DNA from: an uncultured Erysipelotrichaceae bacterium
Lineage (GTDB): Bacteria; Bacillota_I; Bacilli_A; RF39; UBA660
DNA: 9,670 nucleotides
Reading direction: 5' to 3'
Assembly (NCBI GenBank): GCA_902766545.1
Contig: CACXEC010000070.1
Coordinates: 1 to 9,670, forward strand
Shown here piece after piece: positions 1-6,399 of the stretch (positions are counted from its first letter, which is position 1; each line of letters starts with the position of its first letter). The position numbers and the translations under genes were made by a program. A model generated the notes under the pieces. It searched no databases. It was not told where the DNA came from and worked only from the letters and a program-made list of their open reading frames with translations.

Positions 1-1487
1 TAAAGTATTGTTGGAACAAAAAAATATATTAAAAATAAGATAAAAATAATCATAGTGATTATAGTAATTTCACATTTTGGTTTAGTCAATAACTTTCCAG
101 ATTTGTATTTAATATAATCTATAAAATATATTGATAAATCTATTATTACAAATGATATAATACCAGCACCTATTCCATTAGTTATAGAATAAGATAGTAA
201 CATCACAATTATCGTAATAAACGAAGGCACAGCATTTTTAATGTTTGTGAAATCAACATCAACTATATTTTTAATCATTAATGCTCCAACATAAATTAAA
301 GCAGATGATGCAGCGGCTGGTGGTATAAACGCAAATAATGGCAATAAAAATATAGATAAAAGAAACAATAGGGAAGTAGTAATAGCCGTTAACCCTGTTT
401 TTCCACCTGCAGCTACGCCAATGCCACTTTCGACAAATGTAGTTACCGTGCTAGCACCAAGTAAAGAACCGACAATAGTTGCAGTACTATCTGCATACAT
501 AGTTTTTCCATAATTAATAGGTTTATCATTATTATCCATTAAACCAGCATTTTTACAACAGCCAATAACAGTTCCCATAGTATCAAACATATCGACCATA
601 CAGAAAGATATAATAATCATTATTACAGTTAATAAAGAGCCGTATGGAATACTAAAACCACCATTAAATAATGATAAAAAAACATCGTTATTATTAAAAA
701 AATTGCCAATATTCTGTCCAATATTCCAACTTATTCCAGGAGTTTTTCCAAGTAAAATATTTACGTCTGCTACCCCTAAAAATATTGAAAGAATTGTAGA
801 TAAAACAATCCCAATTATAACAGATCCCTTAACCTTATAATGAGATAGTACTGTAATAACAAATAATCCAAATAAAGCAACTATAGCCATACAAGCATCT
901 CCACCTAAAGACCATGAATTTGGATTATTAAATTCTACCAACTGTAATAAAGTATATTTATTATCAACAATAATATGAGCATTTTGAAGTCCAATAAAAG
1001 CGATAAACATTCCAATTCCAACCGAGATACTTGTTCTAATCGGCTTAGGAACTCCATCAAATGTTTTTTCCCTTAAAGATATTACATAACCATCTTTTGT
1101 TTTAGAGTATGGTATAAATGAAAGAAATAAAAATATAACTCCGCTTACAAAAACAAAAGACATCGCATTTCCATAAGAAAAAGCAAAACCCATACCTCCA
1201 CCAATTATCGTACCTACAAGAGCATTAAGACCCATACCAGGAGCTTGAGCAAGGGGCATATTAGCAAGAATCCCCATTAAAAAAGTCCCAATAAATGCAC
1301 CTAAAGCGGTTGCAATAAATACACTTGTAAATCTTGTATCATTAATTCCATCCAATAAAATATTATTAGGATTTACTACCAATATATATGCCATAGCTAA
1401 AAAAGTAGTTAAACCAGCAAACATTTCAACTTTAAAAGATGAATTTCTTCTAGTAATTAAAAAAAATTCATCAATTTTCTTTCTCAT
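1..1487 (-). CDS. AzgA-family (NCS2) guanine/hypoxanthine/adenine permease, reaching the left edge
   Basis: This is a polytopic inner-membrane protein of the NCS2/AzgA group, whose members import purine bases (hypoxanthine, guanine or adenine) by proton symport. My translation from ATG at 1487 is open for 495 codons. It shows the family's landmarks: FAGLTTFLAMAYI (about residues 24-36), PLAQAPGMGLNA (78-89), VDMFDTMGT (298-306) and ESGIGVAAGGKTGLTA (353-368). The last two belong to the half-helix substrate-site regions of NCS2 carriers. The start is fixed by GGAGGT at 1491-1496. The next codon after base 3 begins TA, so the protein is either complete (TAA/TAG just outside) or continues with Tyr; 495 residues is already at the long end for the family, so I expect the stop there. 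It diverges from the small membrane protein gene at 1599. No purine-riboswitch-like structure is visible upstream. The family is secure; the exact substrate is not decided by sequence. Confidence 0.93.
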   Translation of the reverse strand, partial: MRKKIDEFFLITRRNSSFKVEMFAGLTTFLAMAYILVVNPNNILLDGINDTRFTSVFIATALGAFIGTFLMGILANMPLAQAPGMGLNALVGTIIGGGMGFAFSYGNAMSFVFVSGVIFLFLSFIPYSKTKDGYVISLREKTFDGVPKPIRTSISVGIGMFIAFIGLQNAHIIVDNKYTLLQLVEFNNPNSWSLGGDACMAIVALFGLFVITVLSHYKVKGSVIIGIVLSTILSIFLGVADVNILLGKTPGISWNIGQNIGNFFNNNDVFLSLFNGGFSIPYGSLLTVIMIIISFCMVDMFDTMGTVIGCCKNAGLMDNNDKPINYGKTMYADSTATIVGSLLGASTVTTFVESGIGVAAGGKTGLTAITTSLLFLLSIFLLPLFAFIPPAAASSALIYVGALMIKNIVDVDFTNIKNAVPSFITIIVMLLSYSITNGIGAGIISFVIIDLSIYFIDYIKYKSGKLLTKPKCEITIITMIIFILFLIYFFVPTIL

Positions 1488-1504
1488 ATAACCTCCATAT
1501 CCAT

Positions 1505-1533
1505 ATATTATATTATGTCATTTTTAAAGTAAA
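1505..1533 (-). promoter_or_regulatory. Candidate promoter of the purine permease
   Basis: On the minus strand TTTACT (1533-1528) and TAATAT (1510-1505) are separated by 17 bp. Initiation would fall near 1498, giving a leader of only about 11 nt that still contains the GGAGGT at 1496-1491. AT-rich DNA yields such matches easily, so this is a candidate only. Confidence 0.35.
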
Positions 1534-1561
1534 AAGGCAATGAAGAATTATATTCTATTTT

Positions 1562-1567
1562 TATAAT
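1562..1567 (+). promoter_or_regulatory. Candidate -10 box for the GlsB-like gene
   Basis: A perfect TATAAT lies 31 bp before the ATG at 1599. The -35 position (about 1539-1544) has no good match. An AGGAGG ribosome binding site at 1588-1593, 5 nt before the ATG, follows it. Confidence 0.35.
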
Positions 1568-1598
1568 ATTTGTGATATATTATTCTTAGGAGGATGAT

Positions 1599-1835
1599 AT
1601 GGACATATTTATATCAATTGCCATTGGAGCAATAGCGGGATGGCTAGCTAGTTTAATTACAAATTCAAAAAGTGGTTTAATCAAAAATATTATTTTAGGT
1701 TTAGTTGGTGGATTTGTAGGTAAATTTGTATGTGGTTTATTGCATATATCTTTTGCCGGATATTTAGGAACTATTATCGTTTCTGCAATTGGGGCTTGTA
1801 TTGTAATATTCATTGTAAATAAAATATTTAAATAA
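1599..1835 (+). CDS. GlsB/YeaQ/YmgE-family small membrane protein
   Basis: A 78-residue hydrophobic protein rich in glycine, with three predicted membrane segments (about residues 2-20, 27-48 and 53-76) joined by short polar loops. The pattern IAIGAIAGWLAS near the N-terminus, followed by a glycine-spaced second helix (LGLVGGFVGKFV), is typical of the GlsB/YeaQ/YmgE family, formerly called transglycosylase-associated protein and usually about 80 residues long. Members are often stress-induced membrane proteins of unclear biochemical role; in Gram-positive bacteria GlsB accompanies the Asp23 envelope-stress protein. No Asp23-like gene is visible here. The start is supported by AGGAGG at 1588-1593, 5 nt upstream. 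The gene stands alone: divergent from the purine permease and convergent with rarA, ended by the palindromic terminator whose first base is the last base of the TAA stop. Confidence 0.88.
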   Translation: MDIFISIAIGAIAGWLASLITNSKSGLIKNIILGLVGGFVGKFVCGLLHISFAGYLGTIIVSAIGACIVIFIVNKIFK

Positions 1836-1860
1836 AAATAATAACCCGGGTTATTATTTT
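1835..1860. terminator. Bidirectional intrinsic terminator between the GlsB-like gene and rarA
   Basis: A perfect 26-bp palindrome (13-bp half-sites) centred on CCCGGG at 1845-1850, followed on the plus strand by a T-rich run and on the minus strand by A/T-rich sequence giving U-rich RNA. It serves both convergent genes. The rarA stop codon (1856-1854) lies inside the right arm. At the RNA level the central bases must form the loop, since the palindrome has no spacer. Confidence 0.85.
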
Positions 1861-3047
1861 TTTATTTCTTCGTTAAATTTGTTTAGATTACTCTCATAAA
1901 CATTATTTTTAGGATGATAAAATTTTTGCTCTTTAATCTTATCTGGCAAATATTGTTGTTTAACATACGAATTTTTATAATTATGAGGATATAAGTAATC
2001 CTTACTATTAGTTATTAAATGCTTAGGGACTTTACCAGTATCACCTTTTCTAATAGTATTTAAAGCAGAATCAATTGCTAAATAAGCAGAATTACTTTTA
2101 GGTGATAAAGCCATCTCTATGACAATTTCAGATAGAGGAATTACACACTCTGGATATCCTAAACGATTGGCAGCATTAATTGCCGCATCAACTTTTGGCC
2201 CAATACTAGGATTAGCAAGACCAATATCTTCATAAGCAATAACAGAAAGTCTTCTTTCAATAATATCTAATTCTCCGCCTTCTAACAAAACTCCCAAATA
2301 ATAAACTGCCGCATCGGCATCACTACCTCTAATAGATTTTTGAAGCGCACTTATTGAATCATAATAATTAGAATCATTTTTATCAATATATACAATAGGT
2401 TTTGCATTAATCGTTTTTAAAGTATCTACTGTGATTTCATGATTAGATGCACTATAATAAGACATTTCTAATAAATTTAAAGCACTTCTAATATCTCCAT
2501 TAGATAAAGAAGCAATCATATCAAGAACCTCTTTACTAACATTAATGTTTTCTAAGTATTCTAATGCTTTTTCTAAACTTTTTAATATATCTTTCTTCTT
2601 AGCAGTTTTAACTTCAAATATCTGACATCTACTTCTAATAGCAGGATTAATTGAATGATAAGGATTAGAAGTAGTTAAACCAATCATTATTATTTGACCA
2701 CTTTCTAAATAGGGAAGAAGTATATCTTGTTTATCTTTATTCATTCGATGTATTTCATCTATAATTAAAACCATTTCACCATAAAGTTTAGATTCACTAA
2801 TAACAACATCAAAGTCTTCTTTTTTATTAATAACAGCATTTAAAAAACGATATTTAATTCCTAGCTCGTTTACAATTGCATTAGCAATAGAAGTTTTGCC
2901 AGTCCCAGGGGGACCATATAATATTATTGAAAATAATACTTTATTATTAATTAAATTAGTTAAAATTTTACCTTTGCCAATTAAATGATCTTGGCCATAA
3001 ACATCTGATAACTTAGTAGGTCTTAATTTATTAGCTAAAAGTTCCAT
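1854..3047 (-). CDS. rarA: Replication-associated recombination protein A (RarA/MgsA), AAA+ ATPase
   Basis: Cytoplasmic AAA+ ATPase of the RarA/MgsA/WRNIP1 family, which acts at stalled replication forks and is related to clamp-loader subunits. The 397 residues match the family in length (about 420). Visible motifs in order: Walker A GPPGTGKT (45-52), Walker B LIIDEIHR (94-101), sensor 1 around TTSNP (125-129), the arginine-finger region AIRSRC (136-141), and sensor 2 GDIRSALN (184-191). The C-terminal oligomerization part includes the RarA-typical RRLSVIAYEDIGLANP and YLPDKIKEQKFYHP segments. The ATG at 3047 has AGGTG at 3058-3054, 6 nt upstream. It diverges from the xerD-like gene across 77 bp and ends in the shared terminator. 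No truncation or missing catalytic residue was seen. Confidence 0.96.
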   Translation of the reverse strand: MELLANKLRPTKLSDVYGQDHLIGKGKILTNLINNKVLFSIILYGPPGTGKTSIANAIVNELGIKYRFLNAVINKKEDFDVVISESKLYGEMVLIIDEIHRMNKDKQDILLPYLESGQIIMIGLTTSNPYHSINPAIRSRCQIFEVKTAKKKDILKSLEKALEYLENINVSKEVLDMIASLSNGDIRSALNLLEMSYYSASNHEITVDTLKTINAKPIVYIDKNDSNYYDSISALQKSIRGSDADAAVYYLGVLLEGGELDIIERRLSVIAYEDIGLANPSIGPKVDAAINAANRLGYPECVIPLSEIVIEMALSPKSNSAYLAIDSALNTIRKGDTGKVPKHLITNSKDYLYPHNYKNSYVKQQYLPDKIKEQKFYHPKNNVYESNLNKFNEEIKK

Positions 3048-3065
3048 TTATTTCACCTAAAAAAT

Positions 3066-3094
3066 ATTATATATTAAATTTGCTTAATTTTAAA
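3066..3094 (-). promoter_or_regulatory. Candidate rarA promoter
   Basis: A perfect TATAAT on the minus strand (3071-3066) lies 18 bp before the rarA ATG, with a weak TTTAAA at 3094-3089 at 17-bp spacing. It overlaps the oppositely oriented xerD promoter, so the two transcripts may compete for polymerase. Confidence 0.4.
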
Positions 3095-3109
3095 GATAAA
3101 TGTTATAAT
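3080..3109 (+). promoter_or_regulatory. Candidate xerD promoter with extended -10
   Basis: TGTTATAAT (extended -10; hexamer 3104-3109) is preceded by TTGCTT at 3080-3085 with an 18-bp spacer. Initiation is predicted near 3116, which puts the GGTGAT Shine-Dalgarno-like element (3116-3121) right at the 5' end and the ATG about 9 nt in. This placement argues against the upstream in-frame ATG at 3080, which would lie inside the promoter. Confidence 0.55.
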
Positions 3110-3124
3110 TATAGTGGTGATAAT

Positions 3125-3991
3125 ATGGATAATAAACTAATAGAAGATTATGAAAAATATTTATCATTAGAAAGAAATTATAGTCCAAATACAGTTAAAG
3201 CATATCTAAACGATATTAATAATTTTAATATATTTATAAAAAAAGATTTATTAAATATAAGTCCAATGGATATTCATAATTATCTAAAACACATAAGTAA
3301 CTTATCGGCAAAAACGATATCTCATAATTTAAGTTCTCTTAAAAACTTTTATAATTATTTACAAAAAAATGAATTAATCAATTATAATCCAACTGATGAA
3401 ATAGATAGGCCTAAAATAGAACAAAAAATACCCGAGTTTTTATCTTTAGAAGAAGTTTCAAATCTTTTAAATATACCCGTTGAAAATGAGTACAATGCTA
3501 GAGATAAAGCTATTTTAGAATTATTATATTCTTCAGGAATAAGAATAAGCGAATTAACTAATCTAGAAATGGCTAATATCGATTTAGAGGAATGTTTAAT
3601 TAGAGTAATGGGGAAAGGAAGTAAAGAAAGAATTATCCCTCTTGGAGATTATGCCATTGATGCTCTAAAAAACTATATTATTAATTATAGACATATTTTA
3701 AATAAAAAAAATACTACCTACATTTTTCTAAATAATCAAGGTGGCAAATTATCTAGACAATTTATATTTAAAACAATTAAAAAATATGCTTTAAAAAAAG
3801 GTATAAGGAAAAACATTTCACCTCATACCTTAAGACATACATTTGCAACACATTTATTAAAAAATGGTGCAGATTTAAGAATTATTCAAGAACTTCTAGG
3901 ACATGAAAATCTTTCAACAACTCAAATTTATACTCATTTAACGAATGATAAATTAAAATCTGATTATGAAGAATTTTTTCCTAGAAACTAA
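3125..3991 (+). CDS. xerD: XerD-type site-specific tyrosine recombinase
   Basis: Tyrosine recombinase of the XerC/XerD type, which resolves chromosome dimers at dif sites. Using ATG 3125 the protein is 288 residues, close to the usual 295-300. An N-terminal SAM-like core-binding domain (about 1-85, with ERNYSPNTVKAY) precedes the catalytic domain. Catalytic residues visible: Arg140 in SSGIRISEL, Lys164 in VMGKGSKER, His234 and Arg237 in SPHTLRHTFATHLL, His260 in ELLGHENLSTTQ, and the nucleophile Tyr269 in IYTHL. The STTQIYTHL segment and the C-terminal EEFFPR are closer to XerD than to XerC or phage integrases, but the paralogue call is a pattern judgement. The start at 3125 is preferred over 3080 because the latter lies in the promoter and has no ribosome binding site. 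A short GGTGAT lies 3 nt before the ATG. No integrated element abuts it, so it is a housekeeping recombinase rather than a mobile integrase. Confidence 0.88.
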   Translation: MDNKLIEDYEKYLSLERNYSPNTVKAYLNDINNFNIFIKKDLLNISPMDIHNYLKHISNLSAKTISHNLSSLKNFYNYLQKNELINYNPTDEIDRPKIEQKIPEFLSLEEVSNLLNIPVENEYNARDKAILELLYSSGIRISELTNLEMANIDLEECLIRVMGKGSKERIIPLGDYAIDALKNYIINYRHILNKKNTTYIFLNNQGGKLSRQFIFKTIKKYALKKGIRKNISPHTLRHTFATHLLKNGADLRIIQELLGHENLSTTQIYTHLTNDKLKSDYEEFFPRN

Positions 3992-4003
3992 CAATAATTA
4001 GTT
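3986..4003. terminator. Weak hairpin between xerD and the small Asn-rich gene
   Basis: AACTAA (3986-3991) and TTAGTT (3998-4003) pair around a 6-nt loop, followed on the plus strand by a T-rich stretch. The stem is only 6 bp with one G-C pair, so termination would be weak. It overlaps both convergent stop codons. Confidence 0.3.
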
Positions 4004-4117
4004 ATTTCTTTCTTGTTTTCTTGAATTAGAGTTTTCTTGATTGTTACTGCGATTATTATTTCTATTATTTTTGTTACTTCTGTTGTTGCTATTTTGTTTT
4101 TCATTTCTCTTATTCAT
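3998..4117 (-). CDS. Small Asn/Arg-rich basic protein, 39 residues
   Basis: A short gene on the minus strand: ATG at 4117, TAA at 4000-3998, with a strong GGGAGGT at 4129-4123, 5 nt upstream. The 39-residue product starts MNKRNEKQNS and uses only N, R, K, S, Q and E after Met: 17 Asn, 6 Arg, 4 Lys, 5 Ser, 3 Gln, 3 Glu. It has no hydrophobic residue, net charge about +7, and is surely disordered. Arg recurs in (S)N-N-R spacing. I do not recognise a family. Asn-rich short proteins of this kind occur in low-G+C Firmicutes, some among small spore proteins, but nothing in this window indicates sporulation. It ends 6 bp from the xerD stop, convergently, and diverges from the membrane-bound regulator at 4289. 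The ideal ribosome binding site and clean ATG make a real gene likely; function is unknown, with nucleic-acid or polyanion binding a mere possibility from charge. Confidence 0.65.
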   Translation of the reverse strand: MNKRNEKQNSNNRSNKNNRNNNRSNNQENSNSRKQERNN

Positions 4118-4288
4118 AATTTACCTCCCACTATTATTATGGCTAGTAAACTTTTTTTAATCCCAAATAATATTGGAAATAACTGGTTTAAATATTCATA
4201 ATGTTAAAAATCTTTGCGTAATTTATAAATATCTTTGGTAGATTTATATAGCTATAATAATTATAATTTAATTGAAAGGAGTAAAACG
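4118..4288. promoter_or_regulatory. Divergent intergenic region with candidate promoter and palindrome for the membrane-bound regulator
   Basis: On the plus strand two TATAAT boxes occur, at 4253-4258 and 4262-4267, neither with a good -35. A perfect 10-bp palindrome TATAGCTATA at 4247-4256 overlaps the first box and could be an autoregulatory operator, but a 10-bp AT-rich palindrome is expected by chance every few hundred bases here. AAAGGAG at 4275-4281 decides the ATG at 4289. No convincing minus-strand promoter for the small Asn-rich gene could be picked out. Confidence 0.3.
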
Positions 4289-4990
4289 ATGTTAAATAAA
4301 AACATATATAAGTTTAGAAAAGAAAGAGGAATATCACAAGAATTATTAGCTGAAAAAGTAAAAGTATCAAGACAAACTATATCAAATTGGGAACAAAAAG
4401 AGACATCACCTAATCCTGAACAACTTATTTTACTAGCTGAAATATTTAATATTAGTGTGGATGAATTAGTGGGCCATAAAAGTAATACTATAATGCAAAA
4501 TACAGGTAAAAAAGACAATATTTTAGGCTTATTAGTTATAATATTTGCAACAGCCATGATAATATCAATAATTTTATTATTTAAAGAAAAAGATAAAAAT
4601 ACTTATAAACTTCAGCTAACAACTAAAAGAGCTTCTACAATTGCAACTAGTAAATCAAAAAAGAATAATACTTTCATAAGAACATACGAAATATTATCTT
4701 TGGAAAAAGTTATATGTGATAAAGATATAACTGGATGTGATGATACAACATACAAAGTTACTTTAAAGCAATGTAATAAAGAAACAAAAGAATTAGAAAT
4801 ATCAAATTCTATAGAGTTTAAAAAGCTCGAAAAAGGGAAGACTTACGAATTTATTTTTGAACCATTATTAGGAGAAGTCTACTATGAAGATAATATTACA
4901 AATATATTTGCATTTAATAAAGTAGATAGTATTAATGAAACTAAAAATAAGTGTAATAAACAAATTCAAGATCCAATAAAGACTCGTTAA
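4289..4990 (+). CDS. Membrane-anchored XRE-family transcriptional regulator with extracytoplasmic domain
   Basis: A 233-residue protein. Residues about 5-60 form a standard XRE/Cro helix-turn-helix: FRKERGISQELLAEKVKVS, then RQTISNWEQKETSPNPEQL with the recognition helix near 27-36. After a short polar linker a single membrane segment follows (about 78-98, LGLLVIIFATAMIISIILLF). The remaining 135 or so residues should lie outside the membrane and carry four cysteines (143, 150, 162, 222), which could form disulfides. I do not recognise the C-terminal domain. The layout implies direct signalling from the envelope to DNA without a kinase, as known for other one-component membrane regulators. 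The ATG at 4289 has AAAGGAG 7 nt upstream; an in-frame TTG at 4235 has no ribosome binding site. It is followed by its own terminator, so the metal transporter gene downstream is transcribed separately. Targets are unknown; autoregulation and control of the divergent small gene are possible. Confidence 0.82.
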   Translation: MLNKNIYKFRKERGISQELLAEKVKVSRQTISNWEQKETSPNPEQLILLAEIFNISVDELVGHKSNTIMQNTGKKDNILGLLVIIFATAMIISIILLFKEKDKNTYKLQLTTKRASTIATSKSKKNNTFIRTYEILSLEKVICDKDITGCDDTTYKVTLKQCNKETKELEISNSIEFKKLEKGKTYEFIFEPLLGEVYYEDNITNIFAFNKVDSINETKNKCNKQIQDPIKTR

Positions 4991-5003
4991 TAAGTCTTTT
5001 TTT
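4978..5003 (+). terminator. Intrinsic terminator of the membrane-bound regulator gene
   Basis: AAAGACT (4978-4984) pairs perfectly with AGTCTTT (4993-4999) around an 8-nt loop holding the TAA stop; seven consecutive T follow or overlap at 4997-5003. The last seven codons contribute to the stem. Confidence 0.8.
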
Positions 5004-5030
5004 AATTAAATATAATCTAATACATATAAT
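5001..5030 (+). promoter_or_regulatory. Promoter of the ZIP transporter gene, placed for a leaderless transcript
   Basis: TATAAT at 5025-5030 ends only 5 bp before the ATG at 5036, so normal initiation falls on or next to the A of the ATG. The -35 is weak (TTTAAT at 5001-5006, 18-bp spacing). A second TATAAT at 5011-5016 would give a leader of about 13 nt. Neither leader contains a Shine-Dalgarno sequence. Confidence 0.5.
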
Positions 5031-5035
5031 TTATT

Positions 5036-5785
5036 ATGAATAATAATATATTAGCATTATTAATTAGTTTTATAGCCGGTTTATCGACAACATTAGGTTC
5101 AATTTTCATATGGATTAAACCTAAAAGTATAAATAATTTTATTGGAACGTCTTTATCATTTTCAGGAACAATAATGATTCTTATTTCATTAACAGAATTA
5201 TTACCAGAAGGATTCTTTTATATAAAATATAAATATAACATAATTTATGCCATTTTAAGCCTAATAATAATATTTTTAATTGCTAGACTACTAAATATAT
5301 TAATTAATAAAAAAATCAAAAATAAAGCCTCTAAAAATGTTAATTTATATCGTATAGGAGTTTTATCAATGATAGCATTAATGATTCATAACTTACCTGA
5401 AGGAATATTAACTTACGTATCATCAAAAGTAGATTTAAAGTTAGGTATTAAATTAGCATTAGCAATAATGCTTCATAATGTACCAGAAGGAATAGCTATA
5501 GCAGTTCCAATATACTATTCAACAAATTCAAAAAAGAGGGGAGTAGAAGGAGCATTTATAAGTGGATTATCTGAGCCTCTTGGAGCAATACTAGCTGCTT
5601 TACTCCTATCAAAATATTTAACAAATACCTTAGTAAGTATCATCTTATTATTCGTAGCAAGTATTATGATAAATATTAGCATAAATGATATATTCGAAGA
5701 GGCAAATAAATATCCCAGAAGATCTATAATATTAGGAATCATTTTAGGAGTAATAACAACACTAACATTAAATTTCTTTTTTTAG
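5036..5785 (+). CDS. ZIP-family divalent metal transporter, ZupT-like
   Basis: A 249-residue polytopic membrane protein of the ZIP family, similar in length to E. coli ZupT (257). About eight membrane segments are seen. Metal-site motifs on helices 4 and 5 are clear: HNLPEG (118-123) and HNVPEG (147-152), with SEPLGA (179-184) in the next helix, plus the early LTELLPEG (52-59). The loop between helices 3 and 4 (about 91-105) is lysine-rich with no histidine cluster. Members import Zn(II) and often Fe(II), Mn(II) or Co(II); specificity cannot be read here. The N-terminal LLISFIAGLSTTLGS aligns with the family's first helix, so ATG 5036 is the true start even though no ribosome binding site precedes it. 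Its 3' end overlaps the DUF2726 gene by 18 bp, tail to tail, and no terminator is visible. Confidence 0.9.
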   Translation: MNNNILALLISFIAGLSTTLGSIFIWIKPKSINNFIGTSLSFSGTIMILISLTELLPEGFFYIKYKYNIIYAILSLIIIFLIARLLNILINKKIKNKASKNVNLYRIGVLSMIALMIHNLPEGILTYVSSKVDLKLGIKLALAIMLHNVPEGIAIAVPIYYSTNSKKRGVEGAFISGLSEPLGAILAALLLSKYLTNTLVSIILLFVASIMINISINDIFEEANKYPRRSIILGIILGVITTLTLNFFF

Positions 5786-6313
5786 ATTATTTATTTCATT
5801 AATAATTCTATTTAAAACATAATCTTTCTCATTAGGATATTTAGTATAAAAAGTAATAAGCTTAATACCAGCACTCTCACAAATACTTTTAACCTTAATA
5901 TCTCTAGCTTTGCGATTACTATAACTATGACTTTCATCATTTAACTCAATAAGTAACAAAAGATTTTGATAATCTTTATCAAATATTGCAAAATCAACGT
6001 TTCTAAATAATTCATTGTAAAATCTAGAACCATCATTTTTATCAATAATAGAAGCTAAATTAATTTGAGGATGAACCTTATAATTACCAGTTTTTTCCAA
6101 ATTAAGCAAAATTTGATAAAATTTTCTTTCATTATAAGTCATAAATTTTTTTAAAATATATGGCGATTTAGTAACATTGTTATTCGTTTCTTTAGAATCT
6201 GAATTATTAATTAAAGTATCTTCTTTTTTTCCTTTACGTAATATTATAATAAATCCTATAACAAATAATATAAGAATAAAATTAAAAAATAGCAATACAT
6301 TATATTGATCCAT
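5768..6313 (-). CDS. Membrane-anchored DUF2726 protein, PD-(D/E)XK nuclease-like
   Basis: A 181-residue protein: an N-terminal membrane anchor (about 6-26), a basic then polar Asn/Ser/Thr-rich linker (27-50), and a DUF2726 domain (about 55-178). The domain opens with LKKFMTYNERKFYQIL, continues with YKVHPQINLASII, then NVDFAIFDK (Asp107), LLIELNDESHSY (Glu123, Asp126, His129) and a basic RKARDIKVKSICESAGI helix. This Asp/Glu-x-x arrangement resembles the PD-(D/E)XK endonuclease core, to which DUF2726 has been related; function in the family is not established. The anchor with a cytoplasmic nuclease-like domain is common in Firmicutes members. The ATG at 6313 has AGGTGGG at 6326-6320. It is convergent with the transporter gene, sharing 18 bp. 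A hairpin lies directly upstream of the ribosome binding site. Confidence 0.8.
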   Translation of the reverse strand: MDQYNVLLFFNFILILFVIGFIIILRKGKKEDTLINNSDSKETNNNVTKSPYILKKFMTYNERKFYQILLNLEKTGNYKVHPQINLASIIDKNDGSRFYNELFRNVDFAIFDKDYQNLLLLIELNDESHSYSNRKARDIKVKSICESAGIKLITFYTKYPNEKDYVLNRIINEINNLKKEI

Positions 6314-6327
6314 AAAAATCCCACCTA

Positions 6328-6360
6328 AAATCCCCTATCAATTAAATAGTGTAGGGGTTT
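6328..6360. promoter_or_regulatory. CCCCTA/TAGGGG hairpin in the DUF2726 leader
   Basis: CCCCTA (6332-6337) and TAGGGG (6352-6357) pair around a 14-nt loop, with further A-T pairs outside a T-T mismatch. In the minus-strand transcript it sits just upstream of AGGTGGG. The CCCCTA arm, which comes first in that transcript, could alternatively pair with the purine-rich ribosome binding site, so a translational switch is conceivable. On the plus strand it is followed by TTTATT, too short for a good terminator. Confidence 0.45.
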
Positions 6361-6371
6361 ATTATAAATAT

Positions 6372-6399
6372 AGTATATCATAATAATTATAAATTTGAA
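6372..6399 (-). promoter_or_regulatory. Candidate promoter of the DUF2726 gene
   Basis: Minus strand TTCAAA (6399-6394) and TATACT (6377-6372) with a 16-bp spacer. Initiation near 6365 would include the CCCCTA hairpin in a leader of about 50 nt. Moderate match in very AT-rich sequence. Confidence 0.3.

Noticed and set aside
1488..1598. Purine riboswitch before the permease
   Set aside because: The predicted leader is about 11 nt, and no three-way-junction pattern with the conserved purine-riboswitch loops is visible.
1586..1813. 75-codon minus-strand frame opposite the GlsB-like gene
   Set aside because: It lies antisense to a recognised gene with a perfect ribosome binding site, and its product has no family features or ribosome binding site.
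3080..3124. Longer xerD start at ATG 3080
   Set aside because: The extra 15 residues are encoded by the -35 to -10 region and have no ribosome binding site; ATG 3125 gives the usual family N-terminus.
4235..4288. TTG start adding 18 residues to the membrane-bound regulator
   Set aside because: No ribosome binding site for it, while AAAGGAG precedes ATG 4289 and XRE proteins normally begin just before this helix.
4261..4557. 98-codon minus-strand frame opposite the helix-turn-helix part of the regulator
   Set aside because: Antisense to a clear XRE domain; hydrophobic composition is a by-product of the opposite strand, and no ribosome binding site is visible.
5515..5742. 75-codon minus-strand frame inside the ZIP transporter gene
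   Set aside because: Antisense to conserved metal-transporter sequence, with no start signals.
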